Program-made: the position numbers and the translations under genes
Shown: positions 55,961-64,000 of the stretch, one piece after another
How the letters are laid out: every line of letters starts with the position of its first letter
Numbering within the stretch: the stretch's first letter is position 1
NCBI GenBank assembly: GCA_900239685.1
Contig: OENT01000447.1
Location: 51,533-115,532, forward strand
Direction of reading: 5' to 3'
DNA from: Rotaria macrura
Lineage: Eukaryota; Rotifera; Eurotatoria; Philodinida; Philodinidae
DNA: 64,000 nt
Notes under the pieces: model-generated
The model's database searches: none
What the model was told of the DNA's origin: nothing
The model's input: only the letters and a program-made list of their open reading frames with translations

Positions 55961-58900
55961 ATTAGCTTCATCAAATTACATTTTCTTAAACCTTAACAAA
56001 AATAAGGGCTATACTAGCAATGCATCTATTCTAAAATAGCTAATAGTTCTACTCCTAAAGAAAACTTAGAAGAAATTGAACACCTTTTAAAACCGTATGA
56101 GCGGTTCTCTCTCTTTCGTTTGAACTTGACAACTATCTTACTAGATTATGCTTCTAGTCTTTTGAGGTTATTTTCTTTTGCTTTCTACTAAATTCGATAC
56201 AGTATTTCTGATTGTCAATGGGGCAATATTGACTTCTTGTGCTCGATAAAAATTCTCTGCGTTCTATGGTCAATCTGAGCAAGTTAATGAAAATACTTTT
56301 TCATTTTCAGAACTAAAAATTCTACTACTCACTCTTCTTGTAACAGTCGGTGTATATCTAAATGAGAAAACATCTTTTATTTATTGATGGCACTGAATTA
56401 TATGTGCACACTTGGTTTTGTGCATATGTGTTTCAGCTAATAGGATATTGATTAGATGAAACAACATCGTTCTCTCATTCAAAAAATTTTGGCGTCGATG
56501 TTGTCGAAGATGTTTTTCTTAAAAACATGCAAAATGATTTCAATTCTTCAAAACTTTGAAAGTAATATCGAATAACAAATCTTAATTACATTATTTCTTT
56601 CTATTGTCAACACAGTCAAAGATGTTTTTTTAAATTCTGCCCCAATCATTAATTTGCACATAACAATACCTACACCTTTTTTGTGACGTATCTGACACGA
56701 AAGATTGACCTGTTTTCTATTGCGAGTACAACAATCACATTTTCTCTAGTCGTTTAGTTACCCGAAACAATCAATACAGACGAGAATTTCTCTAGTTGAT
56801 CAATCCTCTCCTATACCTGTGTATCGATTGACTACCGCTAATTATTTAGTCTATTCTTAAAAATCATATTACTAACTACATGATATAATTTTTATATTTT
56901 CCAGAGAATTTTTAAGTTTAAAATCAATTGTCCATATCTTCTTCTGATGGCATCCAAGCTAGGAACTTATTCTGGTGAATAAGTATTTCAAAAAATGAAA
57001 TATTCATCCGATACACTCTGTGACTGCTTTTAGTACATAAATTGATGAAGTTCTCTAAGCTGTGGTCATGTACTCTATTATGCATGGTGTAAAAACGAAA
57101 ATATAAAAATTTATTGAAATGCTGCATAGAATGTTACCAGCAGACCTTGAAGGCTACTTAAGATTCAGTTCAAATAAACTATCATACACGTCTGGTTCCC
57201 TTAGCATCCATTAGAGACTGCTGAAACTACTGATTAGTATACGTTTCATTCATATGAGAACAACTATGTTGTTAAGTTTTAGAGAGCTCGATTAATGAAA
57301 ATCATACGCACTCTATCATTATGGCTCGCTTAGAATGACAATAACAATGATGAAAAGATAATAAATTGAATGATGCTGAACATATTATTAAAAAACAAAA
57401 GTATATGTGGCTAATCAAGATAAAATGAGATGAATTCTAATAATAAGGTACTCAAAGACAGTGAAGACGTGTTCCAGTCTAAATTTTTTAACATAAAAAA
57501 TCTATGCTAACTCATTGAGTCTACTAATGAGGCATAAAACGATAGCTACTTATAATACTTTTTAGTATCCACTGAAGAAACTATTTTGAAAAAAGTATTG
57601 TCATATATGTGCCATCGAGTATATGATAGAAAATGCAATAATGAAACACATGAATGGTATTGATATCGTCACAGTAGGTTATACATTCGTCGTTACAGAT
57701 GAGATCTTGATTGCAGCTTTTTCGAAGGATGATTGTTATACCTTCATTAACAAGAAATCGATCATGCACTAGCCCCTGATGCTGTTCAAATTGCAACATT
57801 AGTATCATATTTGTCATTTGTCCTCATTAATGTGTACATATCGCCTCTTCACCAGGTAGTGTTACTACGACGTATGAACTTCACAGGATGAATCACGTTG
57901 ATTCTGTTTGTTGCACAAAATCTAATTCTTTCGCTTGATTCATATCATAAACTGCTAGATTAATGTTCACCTACTTGTCAAATTAGAGTTGTTTCCTTCT
58001 AAATTCTGACCAATACCTTCATATTTTTGAAATTGAAATTGATCCTCAATCGTTGACAACAGTCTTGAGAGATAAACTATATATAGGTATCCATTCTATC
58101 AATGATACATGTATCACTCTATACATAGTAACAAACAATAATTTATTGTTTGTCAGCAATATAAATAAATTAGAAACTTCCGTACTATTCAGAACCGTTA
58201 CTGAGAAAAAACTTAGTATACTATATCTTGTGTATACAGAAAGCCTGCTAACATGAAGTCTTATGATTTAAGTCTAATAACGGTCGTATGTAGAGTTGAA
58301 AAGTTACTGCTGGTAAATGGTTAGGTGTTTCTTTTTCGAATTAATCATATCTAGTTACGAATCATTGTCAAGCGAATTATTCATTGTCTAAAATATCTAA
58401 AAAACACAAGAAAATCAGTAAATAAATAACTAATAGTAAGATGATAGTGGTTACGTTGTACTCTTATTATCATCGGTTCTCTGTCATATTAAACGACACA
58501 TTTGGTTAACTTTTTCAACTGTGACCAATACGAACACAACGATTTGATCAAAATCATGAAATAGATTCTCTTCGTTTGTTGTTGAAACTGATCTTTATCT
58601 TAATGGCACAAGAAAAGCTACTTGAGCTATTCCGGGCTCGTTTGACACATCGATTACATATAATTAAATCCTGATTCGTCGCCACAATATGTTCGTTTTT
58701 TCTTCGACACATTGACCTTCCTTTTACATACCGCCTACCAACTATTCCAACAACAACATTAAATACGTTGAGAGGCCGGCATAATGGCTGTCTGTAAAAC
58801 TATATATGTAAAAGTAAAAGATAGAAGATTGTAACCACGTATATTTTTAACATGCTAGTATGCTTGTCAAAAAATCTGGCTCTTACAAATTTTCAATAGA

Positions 58901-60719
58901 AAGAAACTGTTACCATTCCAAATCAAGTGGCACCGAAGAATATCGGAGACTCAGCTAGAACGACAACCCGACACTATAGTAAATATTGTCCATAGAAAAA
59001 AAAGAAAGTTGCTATTTGTTTTTGGCTAGATCTGTAGAATGAATGATCATTGGTTAATGAAATAAACGATATTTATCAAAATATATGAAAAATTCTGAAA
59101 ATGATGTTGATGAAAATTATCGATGGATAACAACAAAGAACGTTGAAGAATTAGTGGGTAAAACTTGATCGATCTAGAATAAGGCGATGAAAAAAGTAAT
59201 GAAGTGCGAATAAAATTCAGTCCCCATAGGCAATACACTTACAGTACATACTAGTAGAAAAGATCGTTCATTACCATGGTGATTTCCATGAGCCAACGAA
59301 TATTATCGGGCTAAGCGATGCTCATAAAAATTGATTTAGTATAGGCAATCCTATGATAGACGAAATATGTGTTCACCTATAAATGATACTAATGGCAAGG
59401 TCACAATATGAGTGTCACTAGCGTCTCTTTTACTGTCAAGGAACTCGGATCATTCGTGTTCGTATTATTATGTTGTTCGGTGCAATCGACTAGTCAGCTT
59501 TCTCTAAAAACAACAAGTATACTGAATCAATGGCTGATTCTTCGACATAATTCACTAAGAGTGAATAGGTTTTGGATTTATTGTAATTCTATTTGTACCA
59601 ATTGTCGATCCAATTGCACAATTGTATATCTACTTGCTGTACACAAGGCTTACGCAATGTTCGAAGACATCATATGTGCCAACTGCTAGGCACATACTTA
59701 CCCTTATTGTTGGTGAACGTTGGCTGATTTCAATATTCTGTTTTCATTCTTTGCATATAGAATATGTGGTATCGGTTCAAATTAGTGCACACTATCAAAC
59801 TGTCTATGATAAGCAGACACTTATCGAGATTCATTTCTTGACAGAGAAAAGTCTTCTTTCTAGTTTCTCATTTATATATATTAGTCATCTCATGAAATAA
59901 CTATAGTTTGCCGAAAAAACTTCATATAAATCATTTAGTAAATCTAAAACAACCGTTTAATCCTGCTGTTTTAGTGAATTATTAGTTTAAGTTATGTTTC
60001 TTACGTAATTCAATTAATTGTACTCTATCAATCCAATCACGCATGTTAAAATATAACTAAAGATCTCATAGAAGAATTGTTACAAGCTACACTTTTCGAC
60101 GTTCGCCAACGTCTATTAAAGTTATCTTCAAGAGTAAGATGTGTCATAATAACATTGAAAGCATGTTTTTCAGCTTTGTCCAACATAGTCTGTGAAGGAT
60201 AAAAGGAATACGAAAGCCATGGACATATTACTAAATTCAATCGATGTACATCATGCTATCGTATTCGAGATAAAGAAAAATGACAATTGATTTTCATCGA
60301 TAGTATATGCTTGCAAATGATGCTATTAACAAATAATGTAATCCGTTGGAATATTCTTTTGTTTCATTGTATTCATGAAAATTTACAAGATTACGAAAGT
60401 CTTATTTGTAAAAAGAAACTGACAACTTCGAGTCATATCAGTTCGATAGTAAACAGAACATAAAGAATATTATTCATATGAATTTTTTATATGAAAATTC
60501 AAACAACTAAGTTGTGTTTGTCTCACGCTCTATTTTTCAAGTTTGTCCTACGCAGTGATATGTTATGTTTGTATTTATTTTTTGAAGACTGAGATTCAAA
60601 CAATGTTTTTTTTCTTCTCTTTATCTCAATATGAGAAGATAGTCACACACTTTATATTATTTATCACTTGATTCTTCTTTTTAACGAAGCGACGAAGAAC
60701 TTTATCATTATATATCAAG
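55961..60719. other. Gene-poor region with scattered short frames
   Basis: No gene can be supported. Frames at 57581-57817 (minus, Cys/His-rich), 59408-59900 (plus, hydrophobic segments) and 60046-60240 (minus) may be fragments of decayed genes, but none has a recognisable motif or matching splice sites. Confidence 0.35.
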
Positions 60720-63641
60720 TTGCAGTTTGAAAAATCACTGAAAAAAGAAAGAAAACACTCAATAGAAAGACGAACATCAATGGACTACGAATGTATTGGT
60801 GAACATGATGAAGATGATCTACCTGTTGTGTCAATGCCCACGACACAGCTGATGAAGATCACTTCGAATAATAATGATAACAAAAGCAACACCGATTTAA
60901 ATCGTTCAACGAATAATTTACTGGAAAGCAAGTTAACCACATAGATAAAATACAATTTGCTTTGTTTTTTACTCTTAAAGATTGGAAAGCTCTTTATGAA
61001 ACAAGTCTTAATTCTTTAAAATCCTATGAAGATGAACTAAGATTGAACCAGCAAGCATCATATTATCTTCCTCAACCATTACCAGTTGAAAGATCAACGA
61101 GTAAAATTCTCTGAATCTATAAAGTAATCTTTCGTCCATTGACTTACATAGGAGAAATCTACCATTCCCCAGTATTTAAACCACAAGTCGAGTCAAATAA
61201 AGCGAAATCAAAATGGGAAATACGTTTACCTCAACTACTTGATGGTACAGTAGGTCCTGATCGTCAAGTAAGTTTACGCATTAAAAATAAAAAACACCAA
61301 CATATTCCAATAGTCACTCATAATTTTTCATTCAAGAATCGAAACATCACACGACGGCATACAACGAATATCGTCTATCAACCACCTAGTTCACCTGACG
61401 ACGAAGTAAAAGTAGAAAAGTATTCTGTTTCAATATGAATTTTTATATTTCGTGTTTCTTTTTAAAATTTTTCTTCATGAAGTTTAATTCATACTATTCG
61501 CCGCCATTAGCACAAGTGCCAAACGGAGCTATTAGTGACCGACCAATTAATCCACTTGTTAAGCAACTAAAAGACAAATTCGATCGAATACAAACGATTC
61601 CTACACGAAGAAATAGCGTAGGAAATCAATCACAATTTGCAAATGATTATCCTAGAACATTTCATCCAGTAAATCATAACAATCAAATAGTAAAATTATA
61701 TATCTTTCTAATAATCTTACTTAGACAGCCAGTCAATCGATTCGCGCGAAAACCACTGATAACAGTGAATTTGCAGTCAACTATTTACCTCCAGTTGGTA
61801 AGATGAACAAGAATAATTATTCTGTTCATTTGTTTTTTAATTTCTAAAATAATTAATTTAATTAGCTGAACTAACACCTATAAGATCAAGATCGTCTAGC
61901 ACTGATTCATTGACTACTCGAACACCGTTAAAAACTAATCGTAATCAACGAACTAAAACAGCTCCACCTGTTAGTTATCCGAAATATTCCTATCCTCCAC
62001 AGGCAACAGCATCTGTTGTCAAAAAATTGATTGGTACTGGTTTATCACTTGTTTATGATAGTCAAGCAGAATTAAAGACGTCGCAAGTCAAACAATCTTC
62101 GAAGAAACAGCCGACCAGTATTCAACAAATAACACAAGCTTTGAAAAGTCACAATACAAATTTATCAGGTCGACAACTACCACCTACTGCTTCTGGTAAT
62201 ACTGATTCAATATTGACTCATGTGAGTTAAAAAACATACTTTATGAATACAAGTTTATTAGAGTGAAACTCCTCTTTTGACAATAGATATTTTCAATCTT
62301 ATTCAATATGCTATTTATAAGATATTTAGAAAAATTCATACTAGAACTCTCGAAAGACCGACGTGGGCCAAAAGTCTTTCGATAATTAACGTGAGGCAAG
62401 ATGAATCGAAACATTTTTTTTCTATGAAATAATTCTTGTATTTTATTTTGTTGAAACTATATTTTTTCACTTGGAAAATTTCTTTCAATAAGTGAAAATT
62501 CATTTTAAAAACTTTTTGGTAGATTTCCTTTAATGCGTACAAAACATTTTCGAAAGAAAAACTTGTAGCTGCTGAAAGAAAATATCGACACCAAACAATA
62601 ATATACCTTCCATGAAAACGTACAGCAATTATCTCATAGAATCTCATTGAGACCGCTGATCCATACTGTATCTAATATTTATACAAAAGCACACCATAAT
62701 GTCGTATACTTGACTAGAGAAATATTTTCGTATCGATTGAAAGAAAGTGCAACATTCTTACGAACCGTGTACAATTTATTGTTGTCGTTGTCTATATTCA
62801 TAGATTGGATAGAACAAGACACCGTCATGAACCTAAAATTTTCAATAGTATAGGAGTTTAAGAATAATCATTCAGCTAAATGATAATGAATTCAATTTTT
62901 ATCAAGTCATATTCAAATTCTTGCCCAAACCAGTAACTACATGTTGACTTTGATGACCTTATTAAAATCATCTCTCTTTGTAAACGATACCGGCTTATTA
63001 TGATCTGATATCCACATATTGATTTCGATGAATTCATTGAGAAATAGGAAATTTATTGTGCAAGAATTACTCTATTTTGTATTTGTGCATACGAATCTAC
63101 GACAAACAAATAAATATTCTACATTGTGTGAAACACTATGAAAAACTTTTTCTATCGGCTGATGAATTTTTTCTTTTTTCTCTTCCCACTTTTATTGATG
63201 AGATATATAAGGATCAATATTTTGTTCTGTTCCATCGTACAACAAAACGAAGTCCATATGGTTTTTTCTAATCACGTATTTCTTCATTTTCAATTTTCTC
63301 TTGAGTAGTCTGTTTAATATTTATTTAAATTATCTACGATACGAAACAGAACCTTTGAAAAGATTTGATGTTTGATAGTAAAATTAAGTTACTAAAAAAT
63401 TGTTTTCTTCTTGATTTTCGCATGTTAAAATATTTAGAAAAGAAATAGCAATAGTAAGAAACAACACCAGTCAATTGAAAATGAAAATTATTATCATTAT
63501 TATGAAAAAATATCGCAGCCAGACTCGAATGAATCAAATGAAAAAAATAATGCTCAAGCTCGTAATGATGTTCCGGACTACAATCAAGATTCAGATGAAA
63601 ATGAACCAGGAAATTATGCTCCTCTTGATGAAATGGACTAA
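60720..63641 (+). CDS. Unrecognised hydrophilic multi-exon protein
   Basis: Exons that join in phase: about 60720-60927, 60981-61100, 61152-61405, 61483-61689, 61725-61797, 61866-62221 and 63438-63641. The protein is hydrophilic and low-complexity (Asn, Ser, Gln, Thr), with no signal peptide, membrane segment or known domain. Better-conserved-looking parts are DWKALYETSLNSLKSYEDEL, LPQLLDGTVGPD and VVKKLIGTGLSLVYDSQ; the tail is acidic (NQDSDENEP). The first exon has no ATG before MDYECIGEHDED at 60780. Either that is the start, or the exon begins at an acceptor (ATATCAAGTTGCAG) and an upstream exon is missing. The first intron works only as a GC-AG intron (donor AAA|GCAAGT at 60928); the ordinary GT four bases downstream breaks the frame. 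The last intron is about 1.2 kb. Gene reality is good; function is unknown. Confidence 0.7.
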
Positions 63642-64000
63642 TCAAACGATGCAAGGAACAATTAATTAATTATGTCTTATTATATTTTTTTTTCGAAACG
63701 GTTTCTTTTTTTCTTTTTTATTTCATAAATAGAATGATTCTCAAGGTCATGGATTACTAAGACCTTTTTTGTGTTTTTTCTTCTCTATAGAATAAATTTG
63801 GCCTGAATAAGGACGACTTGTTGTTGTTGTTTATGACAATGATGAGTTGCAGAAACAACATGTTTGCTTAGAATAGAAGAAGAAAAAAACCTCCTCCGTT
63901 ATTGATAACACTCCTTTTCTATGTGCTACATTAGATCATCAGTATGCTTTTACCAAATGAGAAAAAGAACTATATATGTATATTTGGTACAAAATGATGT
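63642..64000. other. 3' flank of the last gene; no further gene seen
   Basis: T-rich and A-rich stretches with an AATAAA near 63791. Nothing else can be called before the window ends. Confidence 0.5.

Noticed and set aside
61268-61313. Possible 46-bp GT..AG intron (CAA|GTAAGT..AATAG) in the 60.7-kb gene
   Set aside because: Removing 46 bp breaks the frame with the rest of the exon, while reading through keeps it open and in phase with the following exon.
63475-63669. Met/Lys/Ile-rich plus-strand frame
   Set aside because: Out-of-frame shadow of the last exon of the 60.7-kb gene, which reads in another phase to the stop at 63641.

Overview
This is a eukaryotic window, strongly AT-rich, with spliced genes. 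Most introns are 46-95 bp with GT/GC...AG ends, and a few run from 0.8 to 4 kb. The proteins are animal: an EGR/klumpfuss-type zinc-finger factor, a class A GPCR, UPF1/RENT1, an ARB2A (FAM172A) relative and the ESCRT-III subunit CHMP2B. Three points favour a rotifer, most likely a bdelloid: very short introns, apparent spliced-leader acceptor sites right at start codons, and a decayed ankyrin-ADP-ribosyltransferase gene among many small broken DNA transposons. This assignment is an inference from gene style; no sequence comparison was run.

Layout. 1-2.7 kb: no gene. 2.77-4.73 kb (minus): zinc-finger transcription factor in four exons. 4.7-16.5 kb: gene-poor, with a ~750-bp foldback element (7.2-7.9 kb) and a 222-bp hAT-like MITE with a perfect 8-bp target duplication (9.0-9.2 kb). 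16.5-19.2 kb (plus): three-exon GPCR. 22.5 kb (plus): small secreted cysteine-rich peptide. 23.9-26.6 kb: transposon debris (MULE-like transposase fragment between TIR-like ends, two copies of a GTCCCG-rich repeat, a 102-bp hAT-like MITE).

27.2-44.9 kb (plus) is the core: UPF1 (14 exons), ARB2A with an N-terminal RING-like cysteine cluster (2 exons) and CHMP2B (7 exons), head to tail. The ARB2A stop and CHMP2B start are only 53 bp apart, and all three start codons lie 0-7 nt after a pyrimidine-rich AG. This is the pattern expected of an operon resolved by spliced-leader trans-splicing. The 4-kb ARB2A intron carries a dead mariner transposase and a foldback element. 45.2-46.0 kb (minus): an unrecognised basic protein convergent with CHMP2B.

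47.0-48.8 kb holds two further foldback elements; one has a perfect 160-bp inverted repeat. 49.4 kb (plus): a predicted secreted protein with a tubby/LURP-one-like pattern. 51.3-52.5 kb (minus): ankyrin + ADP-ribosyltransferase-like pseudogene. 54.0-54.3 kb (minus): orphan exon. 54.3-60.7 kb: mostly remnants. 60.7-63.6 kb (plus): a seven-exon gene of unknown function with an apparent GC-AG intron.

The most interesting signal is a group of foldback elements (41.4, 47.1, 48.1 kb, and less clearly 7.2 kb). They share little sequence but one architecture: long inverted arms built from nested short palindromes, insertion in AT-dinucleotide tracts, ends starting GT, and a small core. In two of them, and possibly a third, the core holds an ATG-started reading frame that runs into a GTATGA splice donor.
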